From the NCBI GenBank assembly GCA_023663865.1, contig JAMPGU010000010.1, positions 1 to 59,369 of the forward strand: a DNA stretch of 59,369 nucleotides, given 5' to 3'. This DNA comes from Clostridium sp. GTDB lineage: Bacteria; Bacillota; Clostridia; Oscillospirales; Acutalibacteraceae. The position numbers were made by a program, and so were the translations under genes. How positions within the stretch are numbered: position 1 is the stretch's first letter; every line of letters begins with the position of its first letter. The notes under the pieces are model-generated. The model did no database searches and was not told the DNA's origin. It was given only the letters and a program-made list of their open reading frames with translations. This document shows, in pieces, positions 1 to 10,531 of the stretch.

Positions 1-34
1 TAGCTGAAAAGATGATGATTTTAAGCAACACTGC
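1..34 (-). CDS. Possible start of a gene running off the window edge
   Basis: Reading leftward, a GAGGTG-like ribosome binding site is followed about 10 bases later by a GTG and an open frame beginning with the residues MLLKIIIFSA up to the window edge. It would be the next gene after the AgrC-like kinase on the same strand. A hydrophobic N-terminus would suit a signal or membrane protein. Only ten codons are visible, so this is a weak call. Confidence 0.2.
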
Positions 35-75
35 GTTATGACACCTCAGCTTTTTGCAATCGGTATAATTATTGA

Positions 76-1374
76 TTATTCACTTTTGGGTATTGCGATT
101 GTTACTTCAAAGAATTTATCTTTTTCGTTATAATTCCAATCAAACATTCCGTCATAATGTTTGATTGTTCGCATTATGCTTTCAACTCCAAAGCCGTGCA
201 GCTCTTTTTCTTTTTTGCTGGTTAAAAGTTTTTTGTGGAGTGTTATTGGAACCGAATCACAACTATTCTGAATTTTGATTATTTCAAATAATTCTTTAGC
301 ATATATGTCAACAGAAATTCTTTTAGCCGAACTTTGCTCTGCCGATTCAACTGCATTGTCAAGTGCATTGTTCAGTATTGTTGACAAATCTGCATTATCT
401 ATGTCCATCAAATTCGCCGTTTTTACATTAAATGTTACACTGATATTTTTATTTGAACAAATTGTATTATATTTGCTGATTATAACATCAAGTGTTTTAT
501 TACCACTTATTGCGATACTACTATATCGATTAACTGTTTTATATAATTTCGATATATATTCACTTATCCTTTCATCATTTGTTAAATTGCTGATTTGTTC
601 CAAGTGATTTTTTATATCGTGTGTAAAAATTTTCAAATCCTTATTGTTTCTTTCTAATACATCAAAATACTGTTTATCAATTTCTTTCTTTTGATTTTCA
701 GATTGCAATTCAAGTAGTTTTTCGGAATTCTTTATAGAGTATTCATAAATGAAAAATACTATAATATTTGAAATCAACAAAAAAACAAATACAACAGAAG
801 AAATTATATTCATTTCATTTGATAACTCTGTTTCAAAAGTTATATACCTAAATGCCAGCAAGACGCTCATAGATGCAAGTGGCATAATTAAGAGAACCCA
901 AAATATTGATTTGTTTTTGTTTTGCTTTTTATTTTTTGAAAATAAGGTAATTAAAATTATACATAAAATATAATATACAAGTTTGCTTGATATTATATTT
1001 AGAAAATGAATATTGTAATTATCCTGATAAGCATTAAAATCTTGTTTTAATATGTAAGATATAATAAAAATTAGTATCCACTCGCAAGCAACCATTATGA
1101 CAACAAGCAAAATTGAATGAAAAAAGGCTGTTTTCAGATTGCATTTATAAAGAAATGTGAATATTAAAGTGTCTATCAAAAGTATGGCAATAACATTCAA
1201 TAAGGCACTATCTAACAAATAAACAGAATAGAGAATAAGATAACCCGAAAACACACCACAGAGAGATAGAATATTATTATATTTTTGTTCAAATAATGAT
1301 CGGGCATAATAAAATACTATTAGTCCTTCTGTAAAATACAGGATAATTTCAAATAGGGTTTTATAAACTACCAT
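76..1374 (-). CDS. AgrC-like membrane sensor histidine kinase (GHKL type)
   Basis: This 432-aa protein probably senses an extracellular signal, often a peptide in this family, and phosphorylates the LytTR regulator encoded just upstream. Residues 1-215 hold about six hydrophobic segments, the usual AgrC/ComD/VirS-type sensor. The phosphoacceptor motif is FTHDIKNHL with His252. The ATPase domain follows, with the N-box NALDNAVESA and the G-box HGFGVES, and a degenerate or absent second G-box as is normal for GHKL kinases. The ATG at 1374 has GGGAGAAGG in front and overlaps the regulator gene by 14 bases, so the two are co-translated. The gene is visibly more AT-rich than the carbohydrate genes next to it. 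No agrB or signal-peptide gene is visible in the window. The family call is firm; the ligand is unknown. Confidence 0.9.
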   Translation of the reverse strand: MVVYKTLFEIILYFTEGLIVFYYARSLFEQKYNNILSLCGVFSGYLILYSVYLLDSALLNVIAILLIDTLIFTFLYKCNLKTAFFHSILLVVIMVACEWILIFIISYILKQDFNAYQDNYNIHFLNIISSKLVYYILCIILITLFSKNKKQNKNKSIFWVLLIMPLASMSVLLAFRYITFETELSNEMNIISSVVFVFLLISNIIVFFIYEYSIKNSEKLLELQSENQKKEIDKQYFDVLERNNKDLKIFTHDIKNHLEQISNLTNDERISEYISKLYKTVNRYSSIAISGNKTLDVIISKYNTICSNKNISVTFNVKTANLMDIDNADLSTILNNALDNAVESAEQSSAKRISVDIYAKELFEIIKIQNSCDSVPITLHKKLLTSKKEKELHGFGVESIMRTIKHYDGMFDWNYNEKDKFFEVTIAIPKSE

Positions 1375-2068
1375 AGCCTTCTCCCATAAAATTCATAAAT
1401 TTCTTTTTTATTTCAGTTTGCTTTTTAGGAGCTATTGAAATAATTTGATTATTCTTTAATTGAACCTTATCTCTTTGAAACTTTTTCACAAAATTAAAAT
1501 TAATAACATAACTTATGTGAGGTATTGCAAAATAGGATGCAGTAAGATTTTCTTTGAAAAAGTCCATTTTTTCTCTTGCAATATATTGGTTATCTGTTGT
1601 GTTTACATAAACTATTTTCCTTTTAACCTCAACATAAACAATATCATTTTTATGAATTGTTACGATTCCATCATTTCTTGTTTTGAAAGTAATTTCGTTA
1701 TTATTGATTAAATCTATCGCTTTATCCAAGCCGTTGTATAAGCGCTTTGCCTGAATCGGTTTATCAATATATCTGAAAACATTTAAGTCCATTGCATCAT
1801 CAAGATATTTTTGATAAGCTGTAACAATAAATACAACAGTGGTTTTATTTCTTTTGTTTAATTCTTTAGTGGTTTGAATGCCGTCAAGCTCATTCATTTC
1901 AATATCAAGGAAAACAATGTCAAAGATTTTGTCAGATGACAATAATGCTTTACCGCTGTCAAATTCATGATGTTCTAAATCTATTAAATGTTCATTGAAA
2001 TAGAACTTTACATATTTCAAAATTAATTGTCTGTATTCTTGTTGATCGTCACATATTGCTATTCTCAT
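1361..2068 (-). CDS. LytTR-family response regulator, AgrA-like
   Basis: This 235-aa regulator is the partner of the AgrC-like kinase. Residues 1-120 form a receiver domain with acidic residues in ICDD and the phosphoacceptor Asp55 in FLDIEM. Residues about 130-235 form a LytTR DNA-binding domain, recognisable from the segment around VYVEVKRKIVYV. Regulators of this type bind paired direct repeats upstream of target promoters, frequently bacteriocin, virulence or quorum-sensing genes. The ATG at 2068 follows AAAGGATAGG. It is the first gene of a two-gene operon reading left. The targets cannot be read from the window. Confidence 0.92.
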   Translation of the reverse strand: MRIAICDDQQEYRQLILKYVKFYFNEHLIDLEHHEFDSGKALLSSDKIFDIVFLDIEMNELDGIQTTKELNKRNKTTVVFIVTAYQKYLDDAMDLNVFRYIDKPIQAKRLYNGLDKAIDLINNNEITFKTRNDGIVTIHKNDIVYVEVKRKIVYVNTTDNQYIAREKMDFFKENLTASYFAIPHISYVINFNFVKKFQRDKVQLKNNQIISIAPKKQTEIKKKFMNFMGEGYGSL

Positions 2069-2118
2069 ATTCGCCTATCCTTTAATTGGTCTATAAAAAT
2101 AGTAGCATAAAAAGCAAC

Positions 2119-2165
2119 ATACCGCAACGATGTTTTTACTTCATTTCAAAACCTCGTTACGGTAT
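2119..2165 (-). terminator. Hairpin terminator after iolC-like gene
   Basis: A stem of about 12 bp (ATACCGCAACGA against TCGTTACGGTAT, one mismatch) encloses a loop of about 23 bases. Read on the minus strand it is followed by GTTGCTTTTTATG. It lies 30 bases past the iolC-like stop and separates that gene from the two-component operon. Confidence 0.6.
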
Positions 2166-2194
2166 TTTTATATAATTAACAACGCTTTATTTAA

Positions 2195-3211
2195 TTAAAC
2201 TCTGGCAACCATTTCGCCGTATTCTTCCTTGCTTTTTCTAATGAACTCCTCAACCTGCTTTGCAGATGGCATTGCATCACTGCAGGAGTGCGCTGAAATC
2301 AATATAGATGCAGAGGCTGAGCCGAATTCAAGGCACTCAATAATTTCTTTGCCCTGCAAGAGGCTGTATAAGAAGGATGAGCCATATCCGTCTCCGCCGC
2401 CGAAGCCCTTGAGCTTTACTGCAGGGAATGGCTTGATGGAATAGAATTTACCATCATTTGTATACGCTGTTGAGCCTTCCTTGCCATGCTTGATAACACA
2501 GATTGATGCACCAAAGGACTGCCAATACTTTGCTGATTCAGGGTCAGATTCCTTAACGCCTACAATACCCTCGGTCAAATCAAACTCTTCACGAGAGCCC
2601 ATAATGATATCTGCATTCTGTGCAACAAGGCTGTAGTAAACAGCAATTTCATCCTTAGATGTCCAAGTATATTCACGATAGTCAATATCAAAAATAATTC
2701 TTGTGTTATTCTTTTTCGCAAGCATCATTGCCTTCAGGCAAGCCTCACGTGATGGAGATTTAGCAAGTGCAGTACCGCTGATAACAATTGCCTTTGCAGA
2801 TGCAATATACTCCTCCTTGATATCCTCCGGAGCCATGCAAAAGTCTGCCACATTGTCACGATACATAAGTATAGATGACTCTTCCTTAGACAGAATTTCA
2901 GTAAAGGTAAGGCCAAGGCACTCTCCGTTCTTTGCCCTGGTAATCTGGCTGGTATCAATACCCTCTTTGTCAAAATAATTTACAACGAAGTCACCAAACT
3001 GGTCGTTACTTACACAGCCGCAGAAGCCTACCTTGCAGCCAAGACGAGCCAAGCCAACAGCAATATTGGCAGGAGAACCGCCTACGTATTTGTTGAAATT
3101 AGAAGATTCGCTCAGCGGCATATACATATCTGTTGGATTAAAATCAATGGCAATTCTGCCGATTGGAATAAAATCAAGTGGCTTTGACATATCAAATTCA
3201 ATGTAATTCAT
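2195..3211 (-). CDS. iolC: PfkB-family sugar kinase, IolC-like (5-dehydro-2-deoxygluconokinase)
   Basis: This 338-aa ribokinase-fold kinase probably phosphorylates 5-dehydro-2-deoxygluconate in myo-inositol breakdown. The PfkB N-terminal signature is seen in GGSPANIAVGLARLG (about residues 44-58). The C-terminal motif is GFGGGDGYGSSF in place of the common GAGDAF, but the catalytic Asp is kept. The ATG at 3211 follows AGAGG. It lies 54 bases after the class II aldolase gene on the same strand; IolC makes the phosphorylated substrate of the IolJ aldolase, which supports the pairing. No other iol genes (iolB, D, E, G) are seen here. It could instead act on a related keto-sugar acid. The family is certain; the substrate is inferred from context. 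Confidence 0.8.
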   Translation of the reverse strand: MNYIEFDMSKPLDFIPIGRIAIDFNPTDMYMPLSESSNFNKYVGGSPANIAVGLARLGCKVGFCGCVSNDQFGDFVVNYFDKEGIDTSQITRAKNGECLGLTFTEILSKEESSILMYRDNVADFCMAPEDIKEEYIASAKAIVISGTALAKSPSREACLKAMMLAKKNNTRIIFDIDYREYTWTSKDEIAVYYSLVAQNADIIMGSREEFDLTEGIVGVKESDPESAKYWQSFGASICVIKHGKEGSTAYTNDGKFYSIKPFPAVKLKGFGGGDGYGSSFLYSLLQGKEIIECLEFGSASASILISAHSCSDAMPSAKQVEEFIRKSKEEYGEMVARV

Positions 3212-3265
3212 AATTTTTACCTCTTTCTAACTACTATGGGTAAACGATGCTTAACCCCGTATTCA

Positions 3266-4108
3266 TTAAGCCTTATTCTCTGTTCCGAAAATAAGGATAT
3301 GCTTTTTTGCATTTTCATAAGCACCCTGTACCTCTGCAGCCTGCAGATCATAGTAGCCATTTATATTGCTTTCATTATAGCACTTATGAACTGTATTTTC
3401 AACCATATCAAAAGTAGCAGTTGCAATATTTATTTTTTTAATTCCGGTATGAGAACACTTTACAAAATCCTCAGGTGTAATACCTGTTCCGCCATGAAGC
3501 ACAAGAGGCAAATCCGTATTCTTTTCAACCTCTTCAAGTATATCAAATCTAAGCTTAGGCGTGCTTTTGTAGTTGCCGTGAGCATTGCCGATTGCAATTG
3601 CAAGGGCGTCTACATTTGTTTCTGCCTCGAAGCGTACAGCATCCTCCGGCTTGGTGCAGTTGATAGCAATATCCTCTGAGCCATCCTCGGAACCGCCAAC
3701 GCATCCGATTTCTGCCTCAACAGCTGCATCATACTCCTCCGCCATTGCCATTACCTTTTTTGTCATGGCAATATTTTCATCAAGGGGAAGATGAGAACCG
3801 TCAAACATAACGGAGGTAAAGCCCAAATCAAGAGCCTGCCCTATTTTTTCAAGTGTCTTGCCGTGGTCAAAATGAACAGCCACCGGCGTATCTGCATTTT
3901 CAGCAGCAGCTACCATTAACGGTCCAATCAATTCCAGCGGACTTTGCTTCAGTCGTACCTCTGCAATTTGCAAAATAACCGGAGCATTAAGCTCCTTTGC
4001 AGCCTGCAGTACACCAAGTACCATTTCCATATTTGCCACAGAAAAAGAGCCGACTGCATAATTGCCCTCCTGTGCATCTGCCAAAAGGTCACGCATATTA
4101 ACCAGCAT
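3266..4108 (-). CDS. iolJ: Class II (zinc) aldolase, IolJ/GatY/Fba family
   Basis: This 280-aa cytoplasmic enzyme cleaves a phosphorylated keto-sugar. With the IolC-like kinase next door the best guess is 6-phospho-5-dehydro-2-deoxygluconate aldolase (products: DHAP and malonate semialdehyde). The class II signature HFDHGKTLE contains a catalytic Asp (about 81) and a zinc ligand His82. Further zinc-binding histidines sit in GNAHGNY and LHGGTGI. The acidic AEIGCVGG loop is normal. Length matches the 280-290 aa of this family. The ATG at 4108 has AGAGGT in front. Tagatose- or fructose-1,6-bisphosphate aldolase activity cannot be excluded from sequence. Confidence 0.8.
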   Translation of the reverse strand: MLVNMRDLLADAQEGNYAVGSFSVANMEMVLGVLQAAKELNAPVILQIAEVRLKQSPLELIGPLMVAAAENADTPVAVHFDHGKTLEKIGQALDLGFTSVMFDGSHLPLDENIAMTKKVMAMAEEYDAAVEAEIGCVGGSEDGSEDIAINCTKPEDAVRFEAETNVDALAIAIGNAHGNYKSTPKLRFDILEEVEKNTDLPLVLHGGTGITPEDFVKCSHTGIKKINIATATFDMVENTVHKCYNESNINGYYDLQAAEVQGAYENAKKHILIFGTENKA

Positions 4109-4136
4109 AATAGAATACCTCTTTTTAATTATTCAT

Positions 4137-4463
4137 GCGAGCTGACAATAAGCCGAGTTCTGTAGTAGGTAATCATCTATCTCGACGCAGCATTGCTGCT
4201 GCGCTCCAGCCATCCTTCAAAGTTATGTGTCGAGCAAACAACCCTTTTGTCGATGTTGCAGCGGATAGAGTTTACATGGCAAGGGATGTCTCCATCCCCT
4301 CGGTGAGCTCTTACCTCGCCTTTCCACCCTTGCTCTTGCGAGCGGTTTATTTCTGTTGCACTGTTCCTAAGGTCACCCTCGGCGGCTGTTAGCCGTTATC
4401 CTGCTCTGCGCTGCTCGGACTTTCCTCACACCAATGGTGCGCGATTACCTCGTCAGCTCGCTT
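4137..4463 (-). ncRNA. rnpB: RNase P RNA, bacterial class A
   Basis: The minus strand carries the conserved landmarks of M1 RNA in the right order: near the 5' end GAGGAAAGTCCGAGC, centrally the GGGTGACCTTAGG-like and GAGGGGATGGAGAC-like segments, and near the 3' end GATAGATGATTACC followed by ACAGAACTCGGCTTA. The two ends (AAGCGAGCTGAC and GTCAGCTCGC) pair as helix P1. The length of about 327 bases fits class A. This RNA is the catalytic part of the enzyme that matures tRNA 5' ends. An open frame opposite it is not a gene. Confidence 0.95.
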
Positions 4464-4467
4464 CTCT

Positions 4468-4497
4468 ATTTTAAAATAAAACAACCTGCAATGTCAA
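4468..4497 (-). promoter_or_regulatory. Promoter of rnpB
   Basis: On the minus strand TTGACA (4492-4497) and TAAAAT (4468-4473) are 18 bases apart, placing transcription start about six bases on, at the predicted 5' end of the RNase P RNA. Confidence 0.75.
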
Positions 4498-4517
4498 CAG
4501 ATTTTACAAATTGGCAG

Positions 4518-4546
4518 TTGAAATTAACAAAAATATATAGTAATAT
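4518..4546 (+). promoter_or_regulatory. Promoter of the LCP gene
   Basis: TTGAAA (4518-4523) and TAATAT (4541-4546) are separated by exactly 17 bases and lie just upstream of a GGAGGTGAT ribosome binding site. The 5' leader would be only about 15 bases. This promoter is back to back with the rnpB promoter. Confidence 0.7.
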
Positions 4547-4567
4547 TTCATATATGGAGGTGATGCT

Positions 4568-5893
4568 ATGCCTCGTTTTGAAAATGAGGGATTCAATCCA
4601 AATGCGAAAAACAGAGATGTGGACCGTACTGTGCCTGAAAATGAAAACTTCTACGGCTACAGTCCCATTGATTTGAATTTTAATAACAGAGAAAATGTTG
4701 TCAGAGATAATCAAGTAAAAAGAGGATTTAATCCTTGCGATGCATATCCGAATAACAATCTTGAACCCCCTGCTCCATCAAACAGGCAGGAGCAATTCAG
4801 GAGTGAAACCATTGATGATTTCCTGCCACCGCCGCCGCGAAGAACGCAGACCCAAAGGGATATGGGCAGTGATAATCCACGGCGAAACGGCACACGAAAG
4901 CCCGAGCCGAAACGACGTAAACCCAAAGGAAAACGCCTGACCAAGAAAAAAATCGGTATCATCATTGCCGCTGTTATTCTGGCAATTATCCTAATCATTG
5001 TGGGCATAATGTCGTCGGTGCTGAACAGGATTAACTACAAGGACAAGGTTGAAAACACCTATGTGTCTGCCGATGCTTTGGAAAGCAGTACCGCTGTGAA
5101 AAACATTTTGCTGCTGGGTGTAGATGCACGTTCAGGCGAGAGCGGAGAGGAAACAAGATCAGACACAATGATGCTGGTGTCACTGGACTCTAAGCACCAC
5201 TGTATAAAACTGACCTCCTTCCTGCGTGACACTTGGGTGTACATTCCCACACTGGGATATGAGCAGAGGCTGAATGCTGCTTGCTCATCAGGCGGTTATC
5301 AGGGCGTGGTTGATGCCATTGAGTATAACTTTGGTGTTGCCATTGACGGATACGCAGTGGTTGACTTTGAGATGTTCAAGGTGCTGGTGGACAGCCTTGG
5401 CGGTGTTGAGGTTGATGTTACAGAGGCGGAGGCAAAGGAGGTTACCAACCATCCGAAACGCTACGGCAATGTTGAGCTGACATCAGGAAAGTACAAGCTG
5501 TCAGGCGAGCAGGCTCTTGCATACTGCCGAATCAGAAAAATTGACACCGACTTTGTAAGAACAGAGCGACAGAGAACGGTTATGAGTGCAATCTTAGGCA
5601 GTGCCAAAAGTGCTAACCCATTTAAGCTGGTGAATATGGTATACAGCAGTGCGCCGTATATCGAAACAGATTTGACAAAAAGTGAGATTAAAAAGCTGGC
5701 GGTGAAAGCCGTGAGCTGTCTGCGCGGTGATATCAATCAGACTAAGGTTCCTTTTGAAGGAACATGGGATTATGCAACAATCAGCGGAAACAGCGTAATC
5801 AGTATTAATGTAGAAAAAAATAAAACAAAGCTGATAGATTATATTTATAATTTAAGTCCTGCGGATATCAAGGCACAGGAAAAGGAAGATTAA
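4568..5893 (+). CDS. LytR-CpsA-Psr (LCP) family wall-polymer transferase
   Basis: This 441-aa protein probably transfers undecaprenyl-linked anionic polymers (teichoic acid or capsule) onto peptidoglycan at the outer membrane face. Residues 1-125 are a long cytoplasmic, Pro/Arg-rich, low-complexity tail. One transmembrane segment follows at about 135-156. The LCP domain (about 175-400) shows LLGVDAR, the SDTMMLVSLD motif, FLRDTWVYIP and the CRIRKIDTDFVRTERQR stretch, whose arginines bind the polyprenyl pyrophosphate. The ATG at 4568 follows GGAGGTGAT. It is a single gene with its own promoter. The family is certain; the polymer is not known. Confidence 0.93.
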   Translation: MPRFENEGFNPNAKNRDVDRTVPENENFYGYSPIDLNFNNRENVVRDNQVKRGFNPCDAYPNNNLEPPAPSNRQEQFRSETIDDFLPPPPRRTQTQRDMGSDNPRRNGTRKPEPKRRKPKGKRLTKKKIGIIIAAVILAIILIIVGIMSSVLNRINYKDKVENTYVSADALESSTAVKNILLLGVDARSGESGEETRSDTMMLVSLDSKHHCIKLTSFLRDTWVYIPTLGYEQRLNAACSSGGYQGVVDAIEYNFGVAIDGYAVVDFEMFKVLVDSLGGVEVDVTEAEAKEVTNHPKRYGNVELTSGKYKLSGEQALAYCRIRKIDTDFVRTERQRTVMSAILGSAKSANPFKLVNMVYSSAPYIETDLTKSEIKKLAVKAVSCLRGDINQTKVPFEGTWDYATISGNSVISINVEKNKTKLIDYIYNLSPADIKAQEKED

Positions 5894-5961
5894 AATTTCA
5901 TAGATACAAAAAGAGCTGTAAAACGAATGGCAAAGTCCGATAAGGAAGTTTAAGTATGTAG

Positions 5962-5987
5962 AGTGGTACAGTTTCGACTGTACCACT
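5962..5987 (+). terminator. Hairpin terminator at the tail of tnpX
   Basis: A perfect 10-bp stem (AGTGGTACAG / CTGTACCACT) with a 6-base loop is followed on the plus strand by TTTTATTTTA. It sits between the convergent LCP and recombinase genes. On the minus strand no T-run follows, so it mainly serves plus-strand transcription. Confidence 0.75.
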
Positions 5988-5993
5988 TTTATT

Positions 5994-8024
<2,031 letters not shown>

Positions 8025-8028
<4 letters not shown>

Positions 8029-9242
8029 CTCTCAAGATCCTCCATTGATTTCTTTTTCGGCTTTTTTCTTATCGGAGGATATGGTATTTCCTCCTTGACT
8101 TTTTCTGCTTTTGCTTTTTCTCTTGCTTTGATTAAGATATCATCAATAAACTTTTTAACCTTTTCAGGTGCAATTCTTATTGCCTCTGCATAAGGTCTGC
8201 ATAACTGTTTTAATTTGTTGAATTTATACTCCAAATCGTCAATCCGTCTTTGCATACTGTAAACCAAGTCTTTGTAATATTGAATATCAGTTCGGCTTGA
8301 TATTGCTTCTTTTGCAAGTGTGGTCAGCTTATCATAATCATCATTTGACATCTGTATCTTGCCCGTAAAAGTTTTCTTTCCGATTTCATCAATCTTTTTA
8401 TATTCAATTTCTGCAGGCTTAATAATTTCTATCTTTTTCTGAATATCTTTCAATCGCTCTTTATCTTTGCTGATTTGATATTGCAGAACAGACAGATTTT
8501 CTCTTGTGCTGCCTTTTTCACCTCTTACAAAATCCTCAAAGCCAGCATTTTGCATATATTCAAAAAACTTGTCCTGTAACAGACTGTATGAGGGAATAAG
8601 AACAGTTTTACCATTTTCATCAATCATTGATTCAGATTTCCATTTCTTTGAATGGCTTATTTGATTGACAACCTCTTTGACTGTTCCGACCAATACTTTA
8701 TCCTTACAACGCTTTGACCACCTTATTTCTTTTTGAACAACAGGCAGTGCAACTATATGCAAGTGATAATGATAAACAGGATAACCATATTTATCACTTG
8801 CAGCAAGATTGATTTCATCTGCATGCATAACAGCAGATAAAATATATTCACTGCCCATTTCCTTTTCGGCAAAGTGAAAAGCAGCTTCATAAAATTTCTT
8901 TGCAAAATCATAACCGCCGTGTGATTCAAAATATTCAGTGTTGACATCAAATATCATTTCATCGTAGACCTTTGCATCAGCCTTTAGTCCTCGCAGTGAT
9001 ACCTGTTTTCGTTCTACCATCTCATTCAATTTATCGTTATAGGTACAATCACATTTCTTAAACTGTATGTTTCTATGAGATTGAGAAAGGTCAACATTCA
9101 TATTTGCATAGTTATCATTTTTGCGTTCGATATGCCTTTCAAATTTACCGATATTATCTCTGTTGTGTGTCACAACTCTTGCAACCGTATAGTTTTGTTT
9201 TGCTATTTTATCATCTCCAATCATATACATTTTGTTACGCAC
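8025..9242 (-). CDS. tnpZ: MobV-family relaxase (Pre/Mob, TnpZ-like)
   Basis: This protein of about 400 aa nicks oriT and pilots single-stranded element DNA during mobilisation. The N-terminal Pre/Mob signature is present: NYTVARVVTHNR, then HIERKNDNYAN, and the metal-binding HYHLHIVALPV. The C-terminal third is charged coiled coil, as usual. The start is uncertain. The GTG at 9242 lies inside the oriT repeat with no good ribosome binding site. A GGAG at about 9215-9218 sits eight bases before an ATA codon at 9206, exactly where relatives begin (xxKxNYTVAR). ATGs at 9230 and 9224 are other options. Confidence 0.9.
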
Positions 9243-9275
9243 CTTTTCAAAGTGCGTAACCCACTATGACACTTT
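9234..9275 (-). other. oriT: Candidate oriT of the MobV relaxase
   Basis: A perfect 9-bp inverted repeat (GTTACGCAC 9234-9242, GTGCGTAAC 9252-9260) overlaps the relaxase start. On the minus strand 9248-9275 reads as an AAAGTG...CACTTT frame around ATAGTGGGTTA, closely resembling the pMV158-class oriT core ATAGTGTGTTA, in which the relaxase cuts between TAGTGTG and TTA. Position directly upstream of mob is typical. By analogy the nick would fall in TAGTGGG/TTA. Confidence 0.65.
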
Positions 9276-9431
9276 CAAAACAAGTTTTGCAAAGATGTCA
9301 GTGGGCTCTTGCAGAGGGCTTAAGCATATACACAAGAACGATATATACCAACCGAAAAACACCCTCTACACATAAGGACACTTAAAAGTGTTTTGTAAAC
9401 CAAAAACAGAAAACTTTTACAAAACAAAAAA

Positions 9432-9523
9432 GCCGGGCACTGAAACCTATACATATTTTTACACAGACCACTCCCTTGTGTGAGGAATTGCTATGTAAAT
9501 ATGTATTCGTTTCAATGTCCGAC
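9432..9523. repeat. Long imperfect inverted repeat (hairpin)
   Basis: The left arm (from GCCGGGCACTGAAAC) and the right arm (ending GTTTCAATGTCCGAC) pair over about 33 bases with a few mismatches, enclosing about 24 bases. The arms could fold in RNA or in single-stranded DNA. A role as single-strand origin, element end or leader structure is possible; the sequence alone does not decide. Confidence 0.6.
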
Positions 9524-9825
9524 TTAATATCCTTATCGTACATTAAACTTAAAAGATTAGTTTTAACTCAATGGTTAAACTATAAAAATAAATTAGTAAA
9601 AAATATTTAATTGTAATGTATAATGTTGGCTTCCTTTGCCAACACTATTTAGTTTATCAGGATTTATTTTTACTGTCAACACAAAATTTATAATAAAGTA
9701 TTTTGATAAATAAATATTTCTTGATTAAAAATTTTTCTTTTGATATAATTAAGCAAATTAAAATATGAAATAGCATTGTATGTTCTAATAGATTATCTGC
9801 ACATAGAAAGAGTACGGTGATTATT

Positions 9826-9930
9826 ATGCATTATATATATTGCCATTTATGCGGAAGTAAGCTTGCTGACAAAGAAGCAGGTGATGATATACTGTATAAA
9901 ATTTATGAATATATTAAACTGCAAAAATAA
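9826..9930 (+). pseudogene. Short zinc-ribbon-like open frame, probably a gene remnant
   Basis: A 34-codon frame begins MHYIYCHLCGSKLADKEAGDD and then loses resemblance to anything. The opening resembles the N-terminal zinc ribbon of some Nudix hydrolases and similar small proteins (CxxCGxKL, acidic turn), but the second CxxC pair is missing. It lies where one end of the mobile element is expected, so it may be the front of a gene cut by insertion. There is no strong ribosome binding site. Confidence 0.3.
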
Positions 9931-10064
9931 AGAAGAGTTTTATTTATGGTTGGATTTTAACCATAAAACGAAAACCTAATGCCGGATGCAATACAAAAAA
10001 GGTAAATTACAGACAATAAATTGAACGAGTTACCAGTTTCTAAAAATATTATTATGGAGGATAT

Positions 10065-10499
10065 ATGATAAGAAAATTTTCACAACAAGATATAGATGTT
10101 GTTATGACAATATGGAAAAGCGAAAATTTTAAAGCACATAATTTTATTTCAAAAGAATATTGGGAAAGCAATTATGATTATGTTAAAGAAATATTGCCTT
10201 GTTCAGAGGTGTATGTTTATATTATTGAAGAAAAGATTGTAGGTTTTATAGGTGTAAATAATAACAATATTGAGGGTGTTTTTGTTGCTTCCGATTATCA
10301 AGATAAAGGAGTAGGCACTTCTTTATTAACAGAAATAAAGAGAAACAGAAATCATTTAATGTTAAGGGCATATAAGAAAAATATAAAAGCTGTGACCTTT
10401 TATAAAAATAATGATTTTAAAATATTGAGCGAAGAAATTGATAAAAATACAAACGAAATAGAATATAAAATGATTTGGGATAGGTATAAGTTAAATTAA
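10065..10499 (+). CDS. GNAT-family N-acetyltransferase
   Basis: This 144-aa protein has the GNAT fold: beta strands around VYVYIIEEKIVGFIGV, the acetyl-CoA pyrophosphate loop in VASDYQDKGVGTSLL (Q/RxxGxG/A pattern), and the C-terminal AVTFYKNNDF strand-helix seen in YjaB-like enzymes. The acceptor substrate is unknown. The ATG at 10065 has TATGGAGG upstream. Its codon use is much more AT-rich than the pst genes that follow, suggesting recent acquisition, possibly with the neighbouring mobile element. Confidence 0.88.
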   Translation: MIRKFSQQDIDVVMTIWKSENFKAHNFISKEYWESNYDYVKEILPCSEVYVYIIEEKIVGFIGVNNNNIEGVFVASDYQDKGVGTSLLTEIKRNRNHLMLRAYKKNIKAVTFYKNNDFKILSEEIDKNTNEIEYKMIWDRYKLN

Positions 10500-10531
10500 A
10501 AATATTGTCTATCACCAAAATTCGAGGTAAG

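Larger units (their letters stand above)
9276..10064. other. AT-rich gene-poor stretch with hairpins at the element's right side
   Basis: No substantial gene is seen. It holds a long imperfect inverted repeat (9432-9466 against 9491-9523), a short GTTGGC/GCCAAC hairpin (9625-9643), a 34-codon open frame (9826-9930) and a 9-bp inverted repeat TTTATGGTT/AACCATAAA near 9943-9967. One end of the mobile element probably lies here. Confidence 0.5.

Noticed and set aside
4135..4392. Plus-strand open frame of 85 codons
   Set aside because: It lies antisense to the RNase P RNA, whose conserved landmarks and end pairing explain the sequence completely.
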